Source: Rhizobium sp.
GTDB taxonomy: Bacteria > Pseudomonadota > Alphaproteobacteria > Rhizobiales > Rhizobiaceae
Direction: 5' to 3'
Assembly (NCBI GenBank): GCA_003501385.1
Contig: DNPN01000288.1
Coordinates: forward strand, 11,790-24,075
DNA length: 12,286 nt
Part shown: piece by piece, positions 1 to 6,679 of the stretch
How the letters are laid out: the number at the start of each line of letters is the position of its first letter
How positions within the stretch are numbered: the first letter of the stretch is position 1
Translations under genes and position numbers: made by a program
Notes under the pieces: generated by a model
The model's input: only the letters and a program-made list of their open reading frames with translations
Databases searched by the model: none
What the model was told of the DNA's origin: nothing

Positions 1-1
1 C

Positions 2-316
2 AAGCCGTTCAAGCTGGATGAAGTGCGCGAAGCGCTCACTGCTGTCGGTATACAGGGCCTGACCGTCACCGAGGTGAAGGGCTATGGGCGTCAGAAGGGG
101 CATACGGAAATCTATCGCGGCACGGAATATGCCGTGAGCTTCTTGCCAAAGCTGAAAATTGAAGTGGCTGTGTCGTCCGACATCGCTGAAAAGGCCGTTG
201 AGGCCATCGCATCCGCAGCCAAGACCGGACAGATCGGCGACGGCAAGATCTTCGTTTACGCGATTGATCAGGCTGTGCGTATCCGCACCGGCGAAACCGA
301 CACCGAAGCCTTGTAA
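2..316 (+). CDS. glnK: PII nitrogen regulatory protein GlnK (5' end cut by the window)
   Basis: PII proteins are small trimeric signal transducers that sense ATP/ADP and 2-oxoglutarate. GlnK docks on AmtB and blocks ammonium uptake when nitrogen becomes plentiful. The reading frame is open from the window edge and ends in TAA. It shows 104 residues beginning KPFKLDEVREAL. Aligned from memory to the 112-residue family this is residue 9 to the end, so about eight residues are missing. The T-loop motif GRQKGHTEIYRGTEY is intact and includes the uridylylatable tyrosine (Tyr51 in family numbering, codon 128-130). The C-terminal signature GKIFVYAIDQAVRIRTGE is also present. amtB follows 28 bp downstream, so this is glnK rather than a stand-alone glnB. 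The promoter lies outside the window. Confidence 0.96.
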   Translation, partial: KPFKLDEVREALTAVGIQGLTVTEVKGYGRQKGHTEIYRGTEYAVSFLPKLKIEVAVSSDIAEKAVEAIASAAKTGQIGDGKIFVYAIDQAVRIRTGETDTEAL

Positions 317-344
317 GAACGACCGTCAAGGGGAGCTCATTCAC

Positions 345-1715
345 ATGTCATTTTCCAAGCTTACATCCGGCGCGCTCCGCGTTGGAACTCTCTCAGCGGC
401 GCTTCTGGCTCCGGTTCTGGCGTTCGCGCAAGATGCCGCTCCGGCTGCTGCGACCACGGCAGCAGCCGTGGCTGCCGCCGCACCCGACAAGGGCGACACG
501 ACCTTCATGTTCATCTCCACCATTCTGGTGTTGTTCATGGCGGTTCCGGGCCTTGGCCTGTTTTACGGCGGTCTGGTGCGCGCCAAGAACATGCTGTCTG
601 TGCTGATGCAGTGCACGATCATTGCCACCATGGTGATGATTGTCTGGGTTCTGTATGGTTATTCTTTCGCCTTTGGCGGCGGCACGAATCCATTCTTCGG
701 CGGTTTTGCCAAGATGTTCCTCTCGGGCGTCACCACGGCAACCACGGCTCCAACCTTCACCAAGGGTGTGGTTATTCCTGAGCTGATCTTCATGCTGTTC
801 CAGATGACGTTTGCAGCGATTACCCCTGCGCTGATCATTGGCGCTTTTGCCGAGCGCATCAAGTTTTCGGCTGTTATCCTGTTCTCGCTTCTGTGGGTGA
901 CCTTCGTTTACTTCCCGGTTGCACACATGGTGTGGGACGCAAGCGGCTATCTGTTTGGCCTCGGCGCACTTGATTTCGCTGGTGGCACGGTTGTTCACAT
1001 CAACGCCGGTGTTGCTGGTCTGGTGGGCGCTCTGCTGGTTGGCAAGCGTACCGGCTACGGCAAGGACATGATGGCTCCGCACTCCATGACCATGACCTAC
1101 ATCGGCGCTGCCATGCTGTGGTTCGGCTGGTTCGGCTTTAACGCCGGCTCCAATCTGGAAGCTTCCGGTGGTGCCATGCTGGCCACCGTCAACACCTTCG
1201 TTGCAACGGCTGCTGCCACCCTGTCGTGGTGCGTGGTTGAATCCTTCACCCGTGGCAAGGCTTCCATGCTGGGTGCCGCTTCGGGCATGATCGCTGGTCT
1301 GGTTGCTGTAACCCCTGCGGCTGGTATCGTTGGCCCCATGGGCGCGATTGTTCTGGGCGTTGTGGTGTCGCCCCTGTGCTACTTCTTCGTCTCTGTCGTG
1401 AAGAACAAGTTTGGCTACGATGATACCGCTGACGTGTTCGGCGTTCACGGCATCGGCGGCATGTTCGGCGCGATTGCAACGGGCGTGTTCGCAAGTGCTT
1501 CGCTCGGTGGCGTTGGCTATGCCGAAGGTGTGACCATGGGCCATCAGGTTATGGTGCAGATCAAGGCTGTTGTGATCACCATCCTGTGGACCGGTATTGG
1601 CTCCTTCATCATCTACAAGATTGTCGATGTGATTGTTGGTCTGCGCGTGCCCGTGGAAGCCGAGCGCGAAGGTCTCGACCTCGCGTCTCACGGCGAAGCC
1701 GCTTACCACAGCTAA
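345..1715 (+). CDS. amtB: Ammonium transporter AmtB
   Basis: Trimeric inner-membrane channel of the Amt/Mep/Rh family that conducts ammonium/ammonia and is controlled by GlnK. The ATG at 345 is chosen because AAGGGGAGC (328-336) gives a ribosome site. The longer open frame upstream only overlaps glnK. The protein has 456 residues: a signal-peptide-like N-terminus (1-29, ending AFAQD), an Ala-rich stretch (30-47), then about 11 hydrophobic helices. The pore twin histidines are H218 (in VVHINAG) and H368 (in GVHGIGG), 150 residues apart as in the well-studied enzyme. The conserved aspartate D210 in DFAGGTVVHINAG is present. The cytoplasmic tail (about 435-456) ends AAYHS. It is very probably co-transcribed with glnK, and a strong terminator follows 66 bp after the stop. 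Confidence 0.97.
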   Translation: MSFSKLTSGALRVGTLSAALLAPVLAFAQDAAPAAATTAAAVAAAAPDKGDTTFMFISTILVLFMAVPGLGLFYGGLVRAKNMLSVLMQCTIIATMVMIVWVLYGYSFAFGGGTNPFFGGFAKMFLSGVTTATTAPTFTKGVVIPELIFMLFQMTFAAITPALIIGAFAERIKFSAVILFSLLWVTFVYFPVAHMVWDASGYLFGLGALDFAGGTVVHINAGVAGLVGALLVGKRTGYGKDMMAPHSMTMTYIGAAMLWFGWFGFNAGSNLEASGGAMLATVNTFVATAAATLSWCVVESFTRGKASMLGAASGMIAGLVAVTPAAGIVGPMGAIVLGVVVSPLCYFFVSVVKNKFGYDDTADVFGVHGIGGMFGAIATGVFASASLGGVGYAEGVTMGHQVMVQIKAVVITILWTGIGSFIIYKIVDVIVGLRVPVEAEREGLDLASHGEAAYHS

Positions 1716-1781
1716 AAGGTTCGAGATGGGTGGAGAGCCACCCGTCACAGATCCAGAAATGTGGATTTTGATGGATTGTTG

Positions 1782-1818
1782 GAAAGCCCGGTGCAAGCCG
1801 GGCTTTCTGTCATTTTTT
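1782..1818 (+). terminator. Rho-independent terminator of glnK-amtB
   Basis: A perfect 10-bp stem, GAAAGCCCGG (1782-1791) with CCGGGCTTTC (1798-1807), closes a 6-nt loop and is followed by a T-rich run (CATTTTTT, ending at 1818). It ends the glnK-amtB transcript before the ftsK leader begins, which implies that ftsK has its own promoter. Confidence 0.92.
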
Positions 1819-1846
1819 CAGGCTTTTGCGTTGGAGTGCTCCATGG

Positions 1847-1862
1847 TTAAAGGAGTATTAAC
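1847..1862 (+). promoter_or_regulatory. CtrA-type binding site upstream of ftsK
   Basis: TTAA (1847-1850), 7 nt, then TTAAC (1858-1862) matches exactly the TTAA-N7-TTAAC consensus bound by the alphaproteobacterial cell-cycle regulator CtrA. It lies about 100 bp before the ftsK start and 28 bp after the amtB terminator, which is a promoter position. CtrA control of division genes is known in this class. That this copy is functional is inferred, and I could not pick out a convincing -10 element. Confidence 0.65.
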
Positions 1863-1900
1863 TTGGTTCTTGGTAGCGTGTTCCTTTAGAGGACCCGATT

Positions 1901-1915
1901 GAATCCCCGTGATTC
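1901..1915. promoter_or_regulatory. Two GANTC (CcrM methylation) sites in the ftsK leader
   Basis: GAATC (1901-1905) and GATTC (1911-1915) lie one helical turn apart between the CtrA-type box and the ftsK start codon. GANTC is the target of the cell-cycle DNA methyltransferase CcrM in alphaproteobacteria, where hemimethylation can gate transcription after fork passage. Single GANTC sites also occur in nearby coding sequence, so only the pairing and position are suggestive. Confidence 0.5.
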
Positions 1916-1963
1916 GTCTGGTCCAGCCCCTTTTGTCGATATCGTACGGGCAGGCGAACAGGT

Positions 1964-4648
1964 ATGAGCAGAACCACGCTGACAGCAATGGAAGAGAGAA
2001 CACCCCGTTCGGTGGTGGTTGGTTTTCTTGTCAGGCAGTTTCTGGCCCTGATCGGCTTTGGCGTCTTTTTGGGGTTGGTTGCTGCCGTTGCGGCTCTCTC
2101 CACCTGGAACATTGACGATCCAAGCTTTTCCTATGCCACGGATCGCGCCCCCACCAATATTCTTGGCTATCCCGGCGCGGTGTTTTCTGATCTTGCCATG
2201 CAGTTTTTTGGCCTTGCATCGGTGGCCACCCTGCTGCCGGTGCTGGCTTGGGCGCTTTCACTGATTTCCGGGCGGCGCATCACCCGCCTGCCGCGCCGGA
2301 TTGCGGCCTGGGCTGCGGGTGCCATTGTGGCGGCGGCTGTGTTCGGCTGTTTTCCACCACCGGCCACATGGCCGATTCCCAATGGTATTGGTGGCGTGAT
2401 TGGCGATATGATCTTGCGGTTTCCAGCGCTGTTTGTGGGTGCCTATCCCACGGGTGCCTTTGCCATGGCCGTGGGTGCAGTACTTGCCATTCCCATGTTG
2501 TGGTTCATGCTGTTTGCTGGTGGAATCATTGGCAATGAGGATGATGATGCCGAAGACGAGATGATTGCAGCCCATGCCAAATCGGCCAGCGCCCGCTCCG
2601 CCAAGGTCGCTGTGAATGACGATGAGGATGACGAGGAAGATCGCGTTGGCCCGTTGGCCTTGATCGCGGGTGCTGTCACCCATGCGTGGTATACCGGCCA
2701 TGCCCGCCTGCGTCGCATGGCTGGCATGAAGCCACAAGGGCGCGAAAAAGCCGCTTTTGAACAGCCTTATGATTTCAACGACGATGAATTCGCTGGTCAT
2801 AGTGAACAGCCGCGTATGACGGGTGAGCGCACGGAGCCGGGCTTTGTTTCGGGTGCGCGTCGGCGTATCGCGGCTCCGCCTGTGGCCTTTGAGGAAGAGC
2901 ATGACGAGCCGCCGTTTGACCTTCGCGGTCGTGGTCGTGCCTCCGATGACATTCTGTTTGATGACGACGAAGAAGATCTTGCACCAAAGCCTGCGCCTCG
3001 TCGTGGCCCTGCGCGTTCGGAAAGGCCGCGCGTTGTGCCTGCCCAGCCGGTTGGTCCTCGCGGCAATCGCGGTTTCCAGCTGCCATCCATTGATCTGCTG
3101 ATGGAGCCGCCCCGCAGTGTCACCAAGGATGTCACCTTATCCGCCGATCAGTTGGAACAAAATGCCCGTATGCTGGAAGGTGTGCTGGAAGATTTTGGCG
3201 TCAAGGGTGACATTATCGAGGTGCGCCCCGGCCCAGTCGTGACACTGTATGAGCTTGAGCCCGCACCGGGCATCAAGTCTTCCCGCGTCATTGGTTTGGC
3301 CGATGATATTGCTCGCTCGATGAGCGCCATTGCAGCCCGCGTGGCCGTGGTGCCGGGGCGCAATGCCATTGGTATCGAACTGCCAAACCGCACCCGTGAA
3401 ACGGTGTATCTGCGCGAAATGATCAGCAGTCGCGATTTTGACAGCTCAAAGGCCAAGTTGCCCATGGCTTTGGGCAAGACCATTGGCGGCGAGCCGGTGA
3501 TTGCCGATCTGGCCAAAATGCCGCATTTGCTGGTGGCTGGCACCACCGGTTCCGGTAAATCGGTGGCGATCAACACCATGATCCTGTCGCTGGTCTATCG
3601 CTTGCCGCCGGAAAAATGCCGGTTGATCATGATTGATCCGAAAATGTTGGAACTGTCGATTTACGATGGCATTCCGCATCTGCTTTCGCCCGTTGTGACC
3701 GATCCGAAAAAGGCTGTTGTTGCCTTGAAATGGACCGTGCGCGAGATGGAAGAGCGCTACAAGAAAATGTCCAAGATCGGCGTGCGCAACATTGACGGCT
3801 TCAACAGCCGTGTGGAGCAGGCGATCGAAAAGGGCGAGGTGCTAACCCGCACCGTGCAGACGGGCTTTGATCGTCAGACGGGCGAGGCCATGTATGAAAC
3901 GGAAAAGTTTGATCTCAAGCCCATCCCCTATATCGTCGTGATCATCGATGAAATGGCCGACCTGATGATGGTGGCGGGCAAGGATATTGAAGGTGCGGTA
4001 CAGCGATTGGCGCAGATGGCGCGTGCGGCGGGCATCCACCTGATTATGGCCACCCAGCGTCCTTCGGTGGATGTGATCACCGGCACGATCAAGGCCAACT
4101 TCCCCACCCGGATTTCCTTCCAGGTGACCTCGAAAATCGACAGCCGCACCATTTTGGGCGAGCAGGGTGCCGAGCATCTGCTGGGTCAGGGCGATATGCT
4201 GCAAATGGTCGGCGGCGGCCGGATCTGCCGCGTGCATGGACCATTTGTGTCGGATGCCGAAGTGGAACAGGTGGTCGCTCATCTGAAAACCCAAGGCCGT
4301 CCTGAATATCTTGGCACTGTGACGGAAGAAGATCACTCTGAGCCAGCCGCAGCTGCACCGGCTGCGGTGTCCGATGAGAGCTATGAGCGTGTTGCCGGTG
4401 CCGCTGGCGGCGATGATAGCGACGAGCTCTATGAAAAGGCCGTGAAAGTGGTGTTGCGCGATCAGAAATGCTCAACATCTTACATCCAGCGCCGCCTGTC
4501 CGTGGGCTATAACCGCGCCGCCTCTTTGGTAGAGCGTATGGAACGTGAAGGTCTGGTGGGTGCTGCCAACCATGTTGGCAAGCGCGAGATCATTGCTGGT
4601 TCTGTTGTTGAACCCAACAGCGGCATTGGCTTCCACGACGGCGAATAA
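1964..4648 (+). CDS. ftsK: DNA translocase FtsK
   Basis: Septum-anchored hexameric ATPase that pumps chromosome ends to dif and activates XerCD recombination during division. The protein has 894 residues. The N-terminal membrane domain has hydrophobic segments near 25-47, 82-102, 113-130 and 150-188. An acidic, poorly conserved linker follows, with Asp/Glu runs near 192-226 and 310-339. The motor domain spans roughly 375-785, with Walker A GTTGSGKS at 526-533 (K532) and Walker B VVIIDEMADL with D662/E663. A C-terminal winged-helix gamma domain (about 820-880) reads KOPS sites. ATG 1964 is used; its ribosome site is weak (GGCGAACAGG), and ATG 1988 is a possible alternative with no better signal. 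It is transcribed apart from amtB, probably under the CtrA-type and GANTC sites upstream. Many alphaproteobacteria have lolA and xthA downstream; here a convergent operon follows. Confidence 0.96.
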   Translation: MSRTTLTAMEERTPRSVVVGFLVRQFLALIGFGVFLGLVAAVAALSTWNIDDPSFSYATDRAPTNILGYPGAVFSDLAMQFFGLASVATLLPVLAWALSLISGRRITRLPRRIAAWAAGAIVAAAVFGCFPPPATWPIPNGIGGVIGDMILRFPALFVGAYPTGAFAMAVGAVLAIPMLWFMLFAGGIIGNEDDDAEDEMIAAHAKSASARSAKVAVNDDEDDEEDRVGPLALIAGAVTHAWYTGHARLRRMAGMKPQGREKAAFEQPYDFNDDEFAGHSEQPRMTGERTEPGFVSGARRRIAAPPVAFEEEHDEPPFDLRGRGRASDDILFDDDEEDLAPKPAPRRGPARSERPRVVPAQPVGPRGNRGFQLPSIDLLMEPPRSVTKDVTLSADQLEQNARMLEGVLEDFGVKGDIIEVRPGPVVTLYELEPAPGIKSSRVIGLADDIARSMSAIAARVAVVPGRNAIGIELPNRTRETVYLREMISSRDFDSSKAKLPMALGKTIGGEPVIADLAKMPHLLVAGTTGSGKSVAINTMILSLVYRLPPEKCRLIMIDPKMLELSIYDGIPHLLSPVVTDPKKAVVALKWTVREMEERYKKMSKIGVRNIDGFNSRVEQAIEKGEVLTRTVQTGFDRQTGEAMYETEKFDLKPIPYIVVIIDEMADLMMVAGKDIEGAVQRLAQMARAAGIHLIMATQRPSVDVITGTIKANFPTRISFQVTSKIDSRTILGEQGAEHLLGQGDMLQMVGGGRICRVHGPFVSDAEVEQVVAHLKTQGRPEYLGTVTEEDHSEPAAAAPAAVSDESYERVAGAAGGDDSDELYEKAVKVVLRDQKCSTSYIQRRLSVGYNRAASLVERMEREGLVGAANHVGKREIIAGSVVEPNSGIGFHDGE

Positions 4649-4693
4649 TCAACCACATGGAATGCGCGGCAGGTTATTTTGAAGAACCTCTCG

Positions 4694-4815
4694 CTCGACG
4701 TTTCGTCATCCTCGGGCTTGTCCCGAGGATCTGCTGTCGCCTAACAAGAAATTGATATTATTGGATAAATTTTACGTGGTCAGATGCTCGGCACAGGGCC
4801 GAGCATGACGTCGAG
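4694..4815. repeat. Two-module palindromic intergenic repeat
   Basis: Two 30-nt arms (4704-4733 and 4781-4810) are inverted repeats of each other with 25 of 30 positions identical. The arms extend outward through CTCGACG (4694-4700) and CGTCGAG (4809-4815), with a 5-nt indel in between. Each arm is itself a hairpin with a 9-bp stem: 4708-4716 with 4722-4730, and 4784-4792 with 4798-4806. Four of the five arm differences form two compensated base pairs. The 47-nt centre is AT-rich. Hairpins of the form CATCCTCGGG-N5-CCCGAGGAT are common intergenic repeats in Rhizobiales; the family name is not assigned here. Confidence 0.85.
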
Positions 4816-4846
4816 GATACATTTAGGCTTTGTCAGCGGTCTCATA

Positions 4847-4875
4847 CGGCAGGTGATGAACCTGCCGCACTTTTT
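4847..4875 (+). terminator. Rho-independent terminator downstream of ftsK
   Basis: The 8-bp stem CGGCAGGT (4847-4854) with ACCTGCCG (4860-4867), loop GATGA, is followed by CAC and TTTTT (4871-4875). The T-run is on the + strand, so it stops transcription arriving from ftsK, right at the 3' end of the convergent allophanate hydrolase gene. No comparable T-run follows it on the - strand. Confidence 0.75.
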
Positions 4876-4876
4876 G

Positions 4877-6679
4877 TTATTTCCGTTGCGCAACATAGGC
4901 CCGCCAGCCACCCAGAGCGGTCACTTCCTGCGCGCCCACCACGGCATGGGCTTCGCACAAAAAGCCGGACACTTGAGAGCCGTCATCCAGCGTTACTTTG
5001 CCAATGCCAAGCGGAGCCGGAATGTTTTGCACAAACTGGCCAAAGGCCGCTGGCGTGACTTTCCAAACCTCAACCTCCAGACCTGCGCCCTCAAAACCGG
5101 GTTCGCGGATCAGACCGGGCTTGGGTGGCGTGGTGTTGGGCAGCACGAACAGGCGATAATCGCCTGCCGTGCGGCAGGTTTTGAGCAATTTGCCGCCGGG
5201 GCCAGTCAGCTCATGGTTTAGAGGCATTCCGGTGAGGTGCGCGCCCACTACCACAATGCTCACAAGGCCATCATTGTCCGGTGTGACACGGCTTGCTTCC
5301 GGGATCTTCGCGGTTTTGTCCTTGCCCATGCCAGCGCGAAGGCTTCGGTGCATGGCATCGGCAAAGGGTGCCAAGGCATCATCGCTAAAGGCGGGGCCAA
5401 TCAGCGTCACACCAGCGGGTAGATGGTCGTTTGTGTCAAAGCCTGCGGGAATGGCAATGGCGGCATAGCCGTAGAGATTGGCAAAATTGGTGTAGCGGCC
5501 AAAATGTCCATTGCGGGTGATCGGGTCTGCCAGCATCTCTTCCACCGTGTAGGTGGTGGGGGAGGTGGGCAACAGCAGTACATCAAAATTTTCCCACGTC
5601 GCTTTCACCTGCTGGCCAAGGGCTTCCAGCTTATAGCGACCTTCAAAAGCGTCTACCGCGCTATAGCTTTTGGCCCCTTCGATGATGGTGCGCACGGTGG
5701 GGTCGAAGTCATCGGCATTGGTGCCGAGGAAATCCTTCACAGCCGCCAAACGCTCGGCCACCCATGGGCCGTTGTAGAGCAACTCGGCGGCTTGACGGAA
5801 GGGCGCATAATCGAAGGGCACAATGGTGGCACCCAGTGATTTCGCCCGCTCGATCGCGGCATCATAGAGCGCTTCGACTTGTTTATTGCCGAAAAACTCC
5901 CGCTCATCTCCTGCCAGCACCCCAACACGAAGCCCTTCGCTTGGCAGTGCCACGGGCACCGCTTTGCGCGAAAACGGATCGGCGGCGTCATAACCATCCA
6001 TGATCTTGCGAATGGCAATGCCATCGCCCACGGTGGCCGCAAACACTGTCACCACATCCACACTGCGGCAGGCGGGAACCACACCAACATTGGGTACCAG
6101 ACCAGGCGTGGGTTTGATTCCGACCAGATTGTTAAAGGCTGCTGGCACGCGGCCAGAACCGGCGGTGTCGGTGCCCAGAGAAAACGCCGCAAGGCCGGAA
6201 GCCACGGCAACCGCCGAGCCGGACGACGAGCCACCCGACACATAGGCCTTATCAAACACCGAGCGCGGTGCGCCGTACGGTGAGCGGGTGCCGTTCAGCC
6301 CCGTGGCAAATTGGTCGAGATTGGTTTTGCCAATCACCAAAGCGCCAGCCGCTTTCAGGCGGGCGACGACCGTTGCATCCTGCTCAGGCGTATAGGCATA
6401 GGCCGGGCATCCGCCGGTGGTGGGCAGGCCTGCAACATCGATATTGTCTTTCACAGCAAAGGGAATTCCCCAAAGCGGCAGGCTGTTGGGCGCAGGCGCG
6501 CGGGCCAGAAGCGCTTGGGCTTGTGAGCGCAAATCATCCTCCGGCGTTTTCGTGATGAAAATCGCTGGATCATCGGAGGCATTGCACCGCGCAATCACCT
6601 CTTCCACCAGTTGGACCGGAGAGAGGCCGTTTGCATAAGCGGTTTGTAGTGATGCGAGATCAAGAATGGTGGGAAGCAT
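4877..6679 (-). CDS. atzF: Allophanate hydrolase, AtzF type
   Basis: Hydrolyses allophanate to ammonium and CO2 (EC 3.5.1.54); last step of the pathway encoded by this operon. The 600-residue length is normal for stand-alone AtzF. The N-terminal amidase-signature domain carries the Lys-cisSer-Ser triad with family spacing: K77 in PFAVKDN, S151 in GGSSSGSAVA and S175 in GTDTAGSGRVPA. The C-terminal domain (about 470-600) is intact, with GAHLTGMPLN (H481), TAGDYRLFVLP, IPAPLGIG and a terminal GGWRAYVAQR. In studied homologues this domain completes decarboxylation. The ATG overlaps the carboxylase stop as TAATG, and GGAGG (6691-6687) lies 7 nt upstream, so translation is probably coupled. In fungi and some bacteria this enzyme is fused to urea carboxylase; here it is separate. 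Confidence 0.95.
   Translation of the reverse strand: MLPTILDLASLQTAYANGLSPVQLVEEVIARCNASDDPAIFITKTPEDDLRSQAQALLARAPAPNSLPLWGIPFAVKDNIDVAGLPTTGGCPAYAYTPEQDATVVARLKAAGALVIGKTNLDQFATGLNGTRSPYGAPRSVFDKAYVSGGSSSGSAVAVASGLAAFSLGTDTAGSGRVPAAFNNLVGIKPTPGLVPNVGVVPACRSVDVVTVFAATVGDGIAIRKIMDGYDAADPFSRKAVPVALPSEGLRVGVLAGDEREFFGNKQVEALYDAAIERAKSLGATIVPFDYAPFRQAAELLYNGPWVAERLAAVKDFLGTNADDFDPTVRTIIEGAKSYSAVDAFEGRYKLEALGQQVKATWENFDVLLLPTSPTTYTVEEMLADPITRNGHFGRYTNFANLYGYAAIAIPAGFDTNDHLPAGVTLIGPAFSDDALAPFADAMHRSLRAGMGKDKTAKIPEASRVTPDNDGLVSIVVVGAHLTGMPLNHELTGPGGKLLKTCRTAGDYRLFVLPNTTPPKPGLIREPGFEGAGLEVEVWKVTPAAFGQFVQNIPAPLGIGKVTLDDGSQVSGFLCEAHAVVGAQEVTALGGWRAYVAQRK

Noticed and set aside
159..344. N-terminal extension of the amtB frame
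   Set aside because: It overlaps glnK out of frame, lacks a ribosome site and would bury the signal-peptide-like start at 345.
393..1796. Long open frame on the - strand across amtB (467 codons)
   Set aside because: Its translation is low-complexity, rich in His, Asn and Arg, with no recognisable domain. It lies antisense to a clear amtB and is a coding shadow.
1832..1843. TGGAG-TG-CTCCA palindrome before the CtrA-type box as an operator
   Set aside because: Short, no known regulator match, and not repeated elsewhere in the leader.
4671..4689. AGGTT/AACCT hairpin just after ftsK
   Set aside because: A 5-bp AT-rich stem with a 9-nt loop and no T-run; likely chance.
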